A DNA stretch of 51,111 nucleotides from the NCBI GenBank assembly GCA_022925895.1, contig JAKSYS010000458.1, positions 1-51,111 on the forward strand, read 5' to 3'. The DNA is from Fragilaria crotonensis. Lineage: Eukaryota > Bacillariophyta > Fragilariophyceae > Fragilariales > Fragilariaceae. Within the stretch, counting starts at the first letter, position 1. Every line of letters begins with the position of its first letter. The position numbers and the translations under genes were made by a program. Of the stretch, positions 1 through 9,066 are shown one piece after another. A model generated the notes under the pieces. That model worked only from the letters and a program-made list of their open reading frames with translations, made no database searches and was not told the origin of the DNA.

Positions 1-423
1 AGATGAATAGCAGGCCTCCAAACCTAACTGCGAAGCAGGGATGCTAAACAAGCTTGACCACAAACTAGATTTGCACTAGTTGTACTTGCACACCTTCTGA
101 CTCTTCAATGAACCAAAATATTGTAAAGTTCATGACCATGCATACTAGAGGTACCAGTGCCCGTCACGCAGCAGCTCAAAGCCGTATCCAACAAACCGAC
201 ACCCCCTCAGGTGAGCCTTACACAATGTCGTATCGTGCCTACCCCGTACCCCGGAGTACGGGTCATAAAGCTTTGTAGCGGACATTTTGACACTTAAATA
301 TGCCGAAACGGGTCATCCACAAGTCACTTTCATCGAGGTGAAGAACCCAAAAACACAAAATCATCTAACAAAATTGTAGTTGTTCAATCCGAAGATGGCA
401 ATGCCCTTCATCCCCCAGAAAAG
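1..423. other. 5' flank of a decayed repeat-protein gene; no gene seen
   Basis: I see no coding region here. From about 300 onward the sequence resembles the upstream region of the intact Ser-Pro-Val-Thr repeat gene at 35931-37046. Positions 319-353 carry a degraded form of the promoter block (AGTCACTT, GAGGTGA, AACCCAAAAA) that lies about 100 bp upstream of every member of that family. The first 290 bases are rich in GTAC-type palindromes and resemble nothing else I recognise. Confidence 0.5.
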
Positions 424-1200
424 ATCTCCAACACACTGAGAAAATCAACTGCATTAGCACTTCTCCTTTTCTGTCACTGATGCATAACTCAGAGCTCAGA
501 GGTGACAATGATCGCACAATGGAATCCGTTCTTGATCAGAAGGCACGAGGATTAAACAAGAGCAGCTCGCCCTTGCTGCCCATCAGCATCAACTTTTCGT
601 GTGATCAATTATCATTTCTTGTTACGGCGGAGGAGGAATATGATGGAGAAGAGGAAGGCTTTGATGTGGAAATTGAGGATGATCAACTTGTCGGCAATGA
701 TGACAAAGGAACGGACGAAGACCCGTCCAGCATTAAGACCAGCCCAGTCACTCGAGAGTCCAGTTATCATCAGTTCTGTAACCAACAGTCCAGTCGCCAT
801 GAGGCCACACGCACACCACCAGTCCAGTGTTACACCACCCTGTCACTCCTAGCTAGTCCAGTGAGCTGCAGGACGTTCTCTCAGTCCTCTTACGATAAGT
901 CTTGTCAGAGACAGCCCACTTACTGACAATCCCGTCACCTCCAGTCCAGTAAGTGCCAGCCCACTTTCTGGAATTCCCATCGCTACCAATTACTGAAAAT
1001 CCTCTCACCGACATCCCAATCAGCATTAGCCTGTCCGCACTTACTACCAGTCTACTAGTGCCCCCAGTCTAATAGCCAACAGCCCAGTTACTGTGAACCC
1101 TGTTGTGGAGGCCCGGGGGAGAGGAGAATGAGTAGGATGATCTGCCCGAGGAGGACTAAAAGAGTCCAGCGGATGGCTCGTTGAAGTTAGATGATGATAG
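424..1200 (+). pseudogene. Decayed secreted Ser-Pro-Val-Thr repeat protein gene
   Basis: This is a broken paralogue of the intact gene at 35931-37046 (minus). The start codon is lost: the intact gene reads ATGATCTCC where this copy reads AAGATCTCC. A signal-peptide-like KSTALA stretch follows, then a frameshift. From about 489 the LRGDNDRT and LPISIN blocks and the acidic GEEEGFDVEIED block are recognisable, and the Ser-Pro-Val repeats continue to about 1100 in changing frames (for example NPVTSSPVSASPLS near 927). A remnant of the acidic tail (GGAGAGGAGAATGAG) follows at about 1118, but the GWWTRRR end is not intact. The longest open stretch is 480-926. At least three frameshifts and the lost start make expression of a family protein unlikely. 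Confidence 0.8.
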
Positions 1201-1208
1201 CACGAACA

Positions 1209-1440
1209 GTGGCCTGTGTGTGCTATAGGCATCATTGACTACTTTGTCCGCTAGTGGTAGCTGGTGGCCTGCCAGCAAGGGTGTTCACCAATATTTTTTT
1301 ATCTGATTTATAAGAGTGAATGGCAATAACTCCTATGTTGAGCTCAGGGGACAAAGTTCCCGCTTGTGGTGATGCTTGAAACTTGATGTGAGTCGTGTTC
1401 GAAAACATATGACACTACTGGTAGAGAGTGGAAATTCATT
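1209..1440. repeat. 3' flank block shared by three repeat-gene loci
   Basis: These bases (TGTGTGTGCTATAGGCATC ... GACAAAGTTCCC ... CATATGAC) recur almost identically at 22785-22985. A more diverged copy, reverse-complemented, lies at about 35690-35890, directly downstream of the intact Ser-Pro-Val-Thr gene. The block is therefore the ancestral 3' flank of that gene family. MULE-1 inserted at its far end, after GAAATTCAT. Confidence 0.8.
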
Positions 1441-1445
1441 TTTTA

Positions 1446-1920
1446 GGAGAAATTACAATATCACGCATTTTTTGCCACCTTACAATATAGAACAATGACT
1501 TACTATCCACAAATTTGTATTTTACTATATACTACATTTGCATTTGTATTTTACAATATCATGCATTTTGCAAAAGAGCATTTACAATATCACACATTTT
1601 TTGCCATCTTTTACTATATCACACTTTTGTCGCCTGCCATGCTCAACCTCCACAGACAGCATGGTACACCATCTCGTAACATTCATCCAAGATGGTGAAC
1701 ACTCATTGCTCCACCATGTCATGCATACCCAACAAACATCATCATCACTCACTTCAAATGTGTCGTTTGTTTATTCATAATCATTCTTTAAGTGCGGTCA
1801 TAATTCTTCTTCGTGCTCTTTTGTTTCAAAAGGGCAACTCCATCTTCATCTACATGGTCAACAAAACTCCACCAAATCTGATCTCAACAGTATTCCCATA
1901 CACGATCTGCGTCACAGTAC
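1446..1920. repeat. MULE-1 left terminal inverted repeat
   Basis: About 475 bp, the imperfect reverse complement of 7945-8410. It holds short internal repeats of the form TTTACAATATCACGCATTTT that recur along the arm. It is homologous to the MULE-2 repeats at 39459-39930 and 46490-46971. Small ORFs inside it are also present in the other arms and are not genes. Confidence 0.9.
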
Positions 1921-3881
1921 AGTTCGACGAACAACCTACTGAGGTAGCAAAGTCTATGAAAGGCAACATGCCATTGCCTTACAAGTGTGTTCACTACTTT
2001 TGCTTTTTACTCACTTTGCTACCGTTATACTTTGCAGTTGATCTGCAAGTTAGTTATCATTAACATCAACATCAATCGTCTTCTTCATCCTCGTCAACAG
2101 TATCTTTTGAACAGCATTCTTTATTGTCGTCAGGTCTGTACAAATCCAGACCCAACAAACGATTACGCATTGCCTCCCTCCTCCGTGCCTGCACGCTAGG
2201 ACAGTCTTCGTCACTCGTCATTTCCAGGTCAGACTGAAATGGACGTGCCGTCTTTGCCTCCTCCTGATGTGATTCCATTCCTCTCGTAGTACTCATTACT
2301 ACGTCGTTGTCATTGTTGTAATGACAATCATGCCGAATACAATGACAAATGTATGTTTCGGCCTCGTCATTGCTGTCACTATGGTCATGGGATCCAGTGG
2401 TGATCTTCTTCATTTCGTCGTCCTTCTCCTTCACCTCGTGGAATAGTCTCTTCGAGCGCCTTGTATTTGAATGTGCTACATTCGTGACAACATCTGCAGC
2501 ACTATTTCCAGAAGCACAAGATCAACCTGCCGCCACAATTTTTCCTTGGCTGCCGTGAAGGTGCCATATAAGTGATTGCTGCCGTTCCAACAACCCAAGC
2601 GTACTGGTGCTGTACCTGGCCCATCCGGTCGAGACACCGACGTGCAATGTCTCACAGCACGTCCATGCCAGCATATGGCTGTCCCATGATAAAGCTTGAC
2701 GGCAATGCCATTGTACTCCTCCGTTCCGCATGGCCTCCTTCCGTGCAAATTGGGAAAGATCAAGTACCAGTTTGATGCACAACCGGGCGTTTCCTCTGTC
2801 CACACACTAAAGCCCTGTGACGCGTCGTATACGTCGAAGTGCAACGCAATTCCTAGGTCAACGCTCATATCAATCGTGTAGCCCACCCGGATTCCATTGC
2901 AGTCATTCTCACTCATCGGAGCAATGGGGTGAAGAGATGAATCGGCTTCCATGTGTTGAACAACAGAGAGCACATCGGGAAAACAGCACATAGTACCGAT
3001 AGTTGCGAACGCCGTGATAAACCTTTTCAGTACTGTTTGCGGCACCTTATAGTTAGCGGCGTACCCAACAGTACCGATCCGTCAAGGAGCGCTCGTGTCC
3101 CAATGGCATGCATTTTCCCAACATCTCCTTTGTTTTGTCTCGCCGTGCCAACAGGTACCTGCCAACGCAGAAGAGAGTTGTGCTCCACAATTGCGTCTAG
3201 GCAACCGACAACGTCATGTTGCTTCAGATGACAATACCAGTACCGCAATTTGAGTGATGCATCAAGAATGCTTTGGACCATGATCACAGACTTCCTCTCA
3301 ATTGCGCTTGACACTGGTGGTGCAATGTCAACTATGATGTCAACAAATGGGCATTCCTCAGGATCAACAATCCAGCACGTATCCGGGATGTTAAGATGCA
3401 AGCATCTTGGAGCATAATGACGACCACCCACCCTTGTGGAATTAGAGTTGACAAAGCGGCGGTTGTATTCTTGAGCTCGGTCAGCAACTGGCCACGCACC
3501 CACGTTGTGGCCAGAGATAAAATCGGGTGGCATCCTTGGGCCTTTATGATCCGGACATTGTGTTGACGTGAACACTTCACGCCAAAAATTTATTGCGGCG
3601 GGATGGTATGAAACTCTCCACGCGGACACAAAAAAGACGGTGGCAACCCCGCACTCATAACGCAGGCAAATCTTTTAACATACCCGTCCTCCCCAAATTG
3701 CAACTCCGACTGTGGTGAGTGCTCCATGGAAGTTTTTTGAAGAAACCAACTCATGTCCATGGCAATCCTTGAACCTTCAACAATTTCTGACTTTCTGCGC
3801 CAGATCATCCAGATCTTCTTCTTCAGACACAGGTGCCATAATAACGTCGTTGTCCACCAAGTTTCCATGATTTGAGGCACT

Positions 3882-3897
3882 TATACCTAACGCCTCG
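3882..3897. repeat. LINE target-site duplication, left copy
   Basis: TATACCTAACGCCTCG (16 bp), repeated exactly at 4983-4998. The matching MULE-2 sequence at about 44490-44510 is uninterrupted, so this is a true target-site duplication. Confidence 0.9.
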
Positions 3898-4854
3898 TGG
3901 GAGGCGTTCTCCCTATGTGGACATCGCGTCCGAAATGACAAAGCTCCGACTCGGTCCAAGTTGGTTCATAACTGGCTCAATGTAGGTGCACAACGGGCCA
4001 AACACGGGACCGTTGAGTCCGTCACTCTCAGGGCATGTCCATACTGCGCTCTCCCTGAAGATTTCGTTCACCTTCTAAGTTGCCGCTCTCCCAAAGCAAT
4101 GACGTCAAGGTATGATGCAGTCATCGTTCTCAAGAAGGCTTTGGGAGAAAGTGCCGGCAATATCTCCATCTTCCGTGCAATCACTCAATGGACCCTGCAC
4201 CCAACAGTCACCCCAACGCTTCCATCCGGCGTACCTAGTCTTCAGACATCAATCAATCGTGCTGTCCAATCCCAAACCGATATCGGCTGGCTGAATCTGT
4301 TTCGCGGTATCATAAGTGCGGAGTGGGGAAATGTTACTACTGAAGATTCCTCATCCCCTATGTCACGCGGAGTACACTCGACTGCGGCTGTCAACCACCT
4401 TGCGGGGACTATACGAGCCCTCCAAGATTACTCGATTGCCATCTGGAAAAGTCGAAATGAAGTCCTTCACCAGAATGCCGAACTCAGTAACGATATTCTC
4501 CGTGCGCAACTCCACCATGAGATTACCACCATGTATTCTCTTCAAAATAGCTTCTCTCCCATCCTTCAGAGCTACTTCGCAAAGCCACTTGAAGACCAAC
4601 TCCTATGCCAGATGCGACAAAAGCAGCGATGGCTTCGTCTTGTTCGACTCGCAACGTCGCATGCAACATCGAAAGGTTCGCGACAGCAAGTGATGTCTAG
4701 CTACTTTCCGCACGCGACGAACATTCCCGAGAATGTACAACTGGCTCCTGTACCCATGGTACCTATGCCACGCATCCAATCGGCTTCTCATCAAGTACCG
4801 ATACTCCAGTATTTCCCACCAATAGTGAGGGCGACTACTCCCACAACAGACTAA
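3898..4854 (+). pseudogene. C-terminal part of a LINE-type polyprotein
   Basis: The frame is open from the insertion junction through to a stop at 4852-4854, with no ATG near its start, so the protein is truncated at the 5' end rather than damaged inside. Near the start it has KLVHNWLNVG followed by CPYCALPEDFVHLLSC. This CxxC ... H ... C arrangement resembles the zinc-binding segment that follows the reverse transcriptase in many non-LTR elements. The rest (about 270 residues) has no domain I recognise. The assignment to a LINE rests on this motif and the 16-bp duplication. Confidence 0.65.
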
Positions 4855-4982
4855 CTTGTACTTCGTACGAGTCATCCGTCAATCATCCCAGTCACTACAA
4901 CATCCGCCCGCCGTTGAGGCCAGCAACATGAAATGCAGTTGCCTAGAAGTAGACAACTGATAAACATGTAAGAAGAGTTTAG
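3898..4982 (+). mobile_element. 5'-truncated non-LTR retrotransposon (LINE) fragment inside MULE-1
   Basis: A 1,085-bp insertion flanked by perfect 16-bp duplications in the accessory gene of MULE-1. It contains one open reading frame that is already open at its first base, then about 130 bp of 3' tail without poly-A. Truncation at the 5' end, a long variable target duplication and retention of the 3' end are the usual signature of target-primed reverse transcription. Confidence 0.85.
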
Positions 4983-4998
4983 TATACCTAACGCCTCG
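4983..4998. repeat. LINE target-site duplication, right copy
   Basis: Exact repeat of 3882-3897, after which the MULE-1 accessory gene resumes. Confidence 0.9.
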
Positions 4999-5409
4999 GC
5001 AGCTGTCGGAGTAATCTTCCGATTACAGATGACATCCATTAGGATGAATTCCGAAAGGAATTCCGAGGATGATCCGTATGTCATCAAGAGACCGCAATTG
5101 CGTGATGGCAGTAGTACGATCGGAATCATTGTTGAGACCGAATGAACAAGAAAGTGCATACGCAATCCATCGTAAGGGCGTCCCACATATCTCGACCTCG
5201 CCCTTCATCGTCCCAGTTTTTGCTGCGTTGCCAGACGCAGTCGCAATATCCCGACCTTCACTGAAATTACCGCCGTTCAAGGGGAAGCACTTTAGTAGAA
5301 GCGCCAACACCTTCGGACTGGAAGGAATGTTATTCCTCTGCTTACGTTTTTTCGGCATCTTCTTACTTTTCCGTTTTCTTGAAGGATCCACCACTATCCA
5401 GTCCGACAT

Positions 5410-6170
5410 GGCTGGTGGTTTGCCAATACTGTACACTCACGGCTAGATGGCAGGGAGAGGTCAGTATACTTGTTGACAGTGAAACAAACTACGTTGTTGG
5501 CTAGATGGCAGACGGAATTTGTTTCAGTGGCAACGGCTGTAACCCTACGTCAAGAACACCTCGTTCTACTAAGGTGACCAAATACTTAGAGCTCCAAGCT
5601 AAATGGCAGGGAGAGAAAGTACTTTGTCGACGCAACAAGCATTCCCGGCTAGATGGTAAGGAAATGATGATGCGCTCCTAGTGCTGACGGGACGTTAGCG
5701 TTAGATTGAGATGTGAATTCAAAGTTTGTTCAGAATGAGTTTAGAAGAAGAAGTTTCCTAGACTTGGGAAGTGATGCCGGAGTGAAACGTGTTGGCTCTG
5801 AAAGTTGGCGCGCAATTCTTCGGCTAGCACATGTTTTACGTTGAAATTCGCGTGGATTTGAATCATGAACTAATAAATAGCGTACAAGCGCGCGAAAGAC
5901 AACAAAATTTTGATGTTTATCCTCTCTAGTCATGTAAGCTAGTATATAGTAACTTGGTAAGATATTACACACCAACCCCTCCAACAACTGCAGAAATCTA
6001 TTTTATAGCAAAATGCACGCACGTTTTGCAATGAAAGAAAATGAAAAGCACGTAAGGACGAGTACAAGTAACACTTTTAGATCGAATAAACAAGCCATTA
6101 TTTGTCATCTTCCTCTCTTGAGGGTGTCTTTGGAGTTGTGTTGTGATCACCAGCCACTAAACATACCACC
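5410..6170. promoter_or_regulatory. MULE-1 divergent promoter region with four TAGATGGCAG-type repeats
   Basis: The stretch lies between the two divergently oriented MULE genes. It carries four copies of GGCTAGATGGCAG or close variants, at about 5441, 5499, 5597 and 5647, all in the same orientation. The equivalent region of MULE-2 holds four copies with similar spacing in inverse orientation. I see no other gene here; the small ORF at 5730-5987 is not kept in MULE-2. Confidence 0.55.
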
Positions 6171-6590
6171 ATGAAGGAGGCACATTTTCCGGGAGATCCT
6201 TGCTTTTCAGGATGGATATCACCCAGCAGTGAGGACTCTTCTGCACTATCAATTAATGATTGGTTAAGCACTTTGCTGTTGGACTGTATATTGCAGCAAT
6301 CTGTCCCTCCCCAGGAGGTAATATCCACGAATGCATCTCACATTGGAAGCCTTGGCACCTATGATTACATGAAGTCATGTAATGACTTGATGAACGACAA
6401 ACCAGAAGTCGTCGAAGACGCGACGACGAAAGGACGTAAACCTGCTCGCAGTCGAAAAGTCGCTCGTATTCGGCAACAAATGAAAGCTTGTTTTGGATCG
6501 CCGCGTACTCTCAACAGGCTGCCTATCCCGATTGTGTTGGGAGATCATTTTTTTGTGCTATGCCTGGACTGTTCCATTTCAACGCCGTGA
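6171..6590 (+). pseudogene. MULE-1 Ulp1-like (C48) cysteine peptidase, N-terminal two thirds
   Basis: This is an open 140-residue stretch homologous to the MULE-2 peptidase. It contains INDWLSTLLLDCIL, the Ulp1 substrate-pocket entry motif (usually L-N-D-x-x-I), and IPIVLGDHFFVLCLDC, where the His at 6545-6547 is the expected catalytic histidine. The reading frame is intact here, whereas the same part of MULE-2 has two frameshifts. The domain stops abruptly at about 6590, before the catalytic Asp and the Q...DCG cysteine motif, where foreign gag sequence begins. Ulp1 enzymes cleave SUMO-like proteins; as it stands this fragment cannot be catalytic. Confidence 0.75.
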
Positions 6591-7615
6591 TGCCCGTATT
6601 GGTGGATCTGCCTGATCCCACGAAGGAGGATGTCGACTTGCTGCTTACCGGTCAGCTCTTCATGTTTATCCCTCTCCAACACGACGAAGAAGTTCTCCTT
6701 AAGTTTGGTAACGTATTTCTCGAACGGAAAAATCTTCTCGTCCTTATAGTGCAAACGCGCAAGCTCTTCCTTAGCCCTTTCGACTCATTTCTTCAACTCC
6801 CCTGTCCCATTGTAGTGGGCAACAAGGGCAAGCCACGCCTTCCTGCCGTCCGAGGTACGGTCGAATGACTGGATCCAAGTCCAAGCGTCAGACTTAATGC
6901 ATGCCGACTTCAACATCTGGTACACCAGTTTGTTATCACGTTTAAAGTTCTTGCCAGTCAACGGCATCTGATAACGGCGCATTTTGTCGTCTTCCAAGAA
7001 AAGCTCGTCATCACTATCCCACTCAGGGCATACGATGTAATCGACAGGGAGCTTCGCGGCACCCATCGTTGCGTTCAGCTTGTTGACAAAGGCAATCTGC
7101 CAGTTGTCCCACCCAAAGTCCGTCTGGCACTTGCCAGGGTCGATGATATCAACATCGATCTTTCCATAATTATACTCGGATTCCTTGCGTTCCATCACCT
7201 TGTTCATCTCATCCACGGTCCAAAACTCGGGTCAAGCCTGCATCCCGCGTCAATCATAGTCCTTAACCCAGTACACAAGGGCTTGGAGTTTCTTTATTTG
7301 CATTGTTCCGAGGATTACCCTCCCCGCTGCAACTGATGGCCGCGATGCCATACGCTTTGCCATTTCGGCAATATCAACATCGCCACTCATGGACGTGAAT
7401 GCAGCAATCGAGTCAAGTCCTTCAATTTCCATAAGCGTAGCACGATCTGCAGCGTTCGTAACGCCACAAGTCATGAGTACGTCGTGAATAGGGTTTGGCG
7501 GTTCAGCCTCGACGACAACAGCGTCTTCCGCAATGGCGGCAACTGGTTCAGCGTCCATCTGCGTGGAAGCGCTTTTGCGTTAGTACGTATTTGTTTAGTT
7601 CATCCGGCCTGTACC
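6591..7615 (-). pseudogene. Copia-type gag fragment embedded in MULE-1
   Basis: This is opposite in orientation to the surrounding MULE gene. Translated from 7558 downward it gives a gag-like protein starting MDAEPVAAIAEDAVV, with DNWQIAFVNKLNATMG and KSDAWTWIQSFDRTSDGR further on. The layout is like the capsid part of diatom Copia gags. Two in-frame TGA codons lie at about 7217-7249, and there is a frameshift near 6770. No LTR, protease or pol sequence accompanies it. It replaces about 2 kb of MULE sequence (peptidase C-terminus plus most of the transposase), so it arose by recombination or by an insertion with later deletion. Confidence 0.6.
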
Positions 7616-7624
7616 ACAGCGTGT

Positions 7625-7840
7625 ACACTGTGCTTGGAAACGACTGTACATGATGGTGAAACAAAGGAACCAAACATGCCAAAACGGCAATCTGGACGAC
7701 CCAAAACAAAACGAATTCGCAAACGCAGTAAGTTCATTGAAAGTGAGGAGTCTCCTGTGACATGTTCCATTTGTGGAAAGAGAGGACGACACGACCGAAG
7801 AACTTGTCCTAATGTAGTTGGTAACAATGACGATAAGTAG
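7625..7840 (+). pseudogene. MULE-1 transposase, C-terminal zinc-knuckle remnant
   Basis: From CLETTVHDGETKEP to a stop at 7838-7840 the sequence matches the C-terminus of the MULE-2 transposase. It includes a basic PKRQSGRPKTKRIRKRSK stretch and a CCHC-like knuckle (CSICGKRGRHDRRTC). The DNA-binding, DDE and SWIM parts are missing. Confidence 0.8.
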
Positions 7841-7944
7841 AAGAAACAAGAACTGGTACATCATAAAGCATTTGCCGGCATTTGCCAAGATGAGATCATT
7901 GTTCACAGAAGATTGGAAATTTACATCAATATGTGGTACTGTGC

Positions 7945-8410
7945 ATACTGTTACGCAGATTGTGTATGGGAATACTGTTGAGATCAGATTTGGTGGAGTT
8001 TTGTTGACCATATAGATGAAGATGGAGTTGCCCTTTTGAAACAAAAGAGCACGAAGAAGAATTATGACTGCACTTAAAGAATGATAATCAACAAACAAAC
8101 AACACATTTGAAGTGAGTGATGATGATGTTTGTTGGGTATGTATGACATGGTGGAGCAATGAGTGTTCACCATCTTGGATGAATGTTACAAGACAGTGTA
8201 CCATGCTATCCGTGGAGGTCGAGCATGGCAGGCGACAAAAGTGTGATATAGTAAAAGATGGCAAAAAAATGTGTGATATTGTAAATGCTCTTTTGCAAAA
8301 TGCATGATATTGTAAAATACAAATGCAAATGTAGTATAAAGTAAAATACAAATTTGTGGATGACTTGTACTATATTGTTAAGTGGGCAAAAAAATGCATG
8401 GTATTTCCCC
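7945..8410. repeat. MULE-1 right terminal inverted repeat
   Basis: Imperfect reverse complement of 1446-1920, ending in TTTCCCC at 8410. The gap between the stop codon at 7840 and this arm holds only a short 3' untranslated stretch. Confidence 0.9.
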
Positions 8411-8955
8411 TTTTTATCCCTTCCTTTGGCTGTAAGAAAATGATATACTGTTACACTGAGAGCTATCGCAAACCCATACTCCGTGCCCAGTGTTTGAGAC
8501 TATGCTGAACACTGAACACGATAACAATCGTGGTTTTTTATGAATGTGGAGCGAACTTGCGTTTTGGATTATGCTCATTCGTGTCTCTATTTATAAAGAA
8601 TTCTCTTTAACATAGGTGAATTTGACACGACAGACCTTGCGGGACTCGTGCTCGCGGACAACGACACTCTTGAAATCCCTGTAGATGTGTGTATGACATA
8701 TGGATATCTACGTATGGTTCCTTGCTTTTGACAACCCAGTATCAAATGAAAATGGATCACATGCGCGTTAGCTGCGTTCTAAGTGTGTTTCCTTAACAAC
8801 CCAGTTACAGACACAAGTCAAGGCAGAGAAGTACAATGCGTGCAATAGGAACAAAGTGGTCGACGTGTTTTCTATTAATACCTTTTTCATAGCGGAGATA
8901 CATATCGACGTATACCAGGAAGCGGATGCGTCATGATGTCCTGCCAATCTTGATG
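8411..8955. repeat. Paralogous upstream block, copy 1
   Basis: Homologous to 22990-23340 followed by 30040-30309. The second copy is interrupted by the DIRS element and the foldback element, whereas here the sequence runs on through CAACGACACTCTTG ... CCTTGCTTTTGACAACCC. This copy is therefore the empty-site reference for those insertions. I see no gene. Confidence 0.8.
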
Positions 8956-8983
8956 GACGACTCGATTACCAGGTGAACCCAAA
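8956..8983 (+). promoter_or_regulatory. Conserved upstream block of the repeat-protein family
   Basis: Starts GACGACTCGATTAC and ends CAGGTGAACCCAAA, 111 bp before the ATG at 9067. The same block lies 112 bp before the ATG at 30422 and 100 bp before the ATG at 37046 (minus strand). A decayed version is at 319-353. It is a candidate core-promoter or transcription-factor site. Confidence 0.5.
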
Positions 8984-9066
8984 CCATCATCACTTTTTCT
9001 CGCTCAAAACATTCTCACAAAACAAATCTCATTTCGAGTCAAACGAGAAACACCCTGCTCCAAAAG

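Larger units (their letters stand above)
2072..5409 (-). pseudogene. MULE-1 accessory protein (HxD...H, possible 2OG-Fe(II) dioxygenase), broken
   Basis: This is the counterpart of the MULE-2 gene at 43973-46343. The likely ATG is at 5409 (MSDWIVVDPSRKRK). The N-terminal part runs to about 5000, is interrupted by the LINE fragment at 3898-4982, and continues from 3897 in several frames (3880-3590, 3629-3027, 3045-2476, 2434-2072). The most conserved block, IDMSVDLG ... HFD ... FSVWTEE ... NWYLIFPNLHG ... LYHG ... RHCTS, has its HxD at 2833-2841 and second His at 2647-2649. The C-terminus is acidic and rich in Arg (QARRREAMRNRLLGLD). HxD with a His about 60 residues later is the iron-binding pattern of 2-oxoglutarate dioxygenases, but this assignment is inference. 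In this copy the Asp-Gly of SWDGR has become His-Gly. Confidence 0.55.
1446..8410. mobile_element. MULE-1: large Mutator-like DNA transposon, defective
   Basis: The element starts GGAGAAATTACAATATC and ends with the inverse, closing in TTTCCCC. The two ends are inverted repeats of about 470 bp. The paralogous block at 22785-23340 reads straight through this point (GAAATTCAT then AAAAAAGTTATCCC), which is an empty site. The flanks share TTTTTA but no clean 9-bp duplication. Gene order mirrors MULE-2 in inverted orientation: a long accessory gene on the minus strand (2072-5409) and a Ulp1 peptidase/transposase gene on the plus strand (6171-7840). The element cannot be autonomous. A LINE fragment splits the accessory gene, and a Copia gag fragment replaces the peptidase C-terminus and nearly all of the transposase. 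Confidence 0.9.

Noticed and set aside
1446..1920. Small ORFs in the MULE terminal repeats (for example 1692-2063)
   Set aside because: The same frames occur in the inverted arms and change by indels between copies; the repeats are structural.
3898..4854. Host gene interrupted by the transposon
   Set aside because: The 16-bp duplications and the uninterrupted MULE-2 copy show that this segment was inserted, and its frame has no start.
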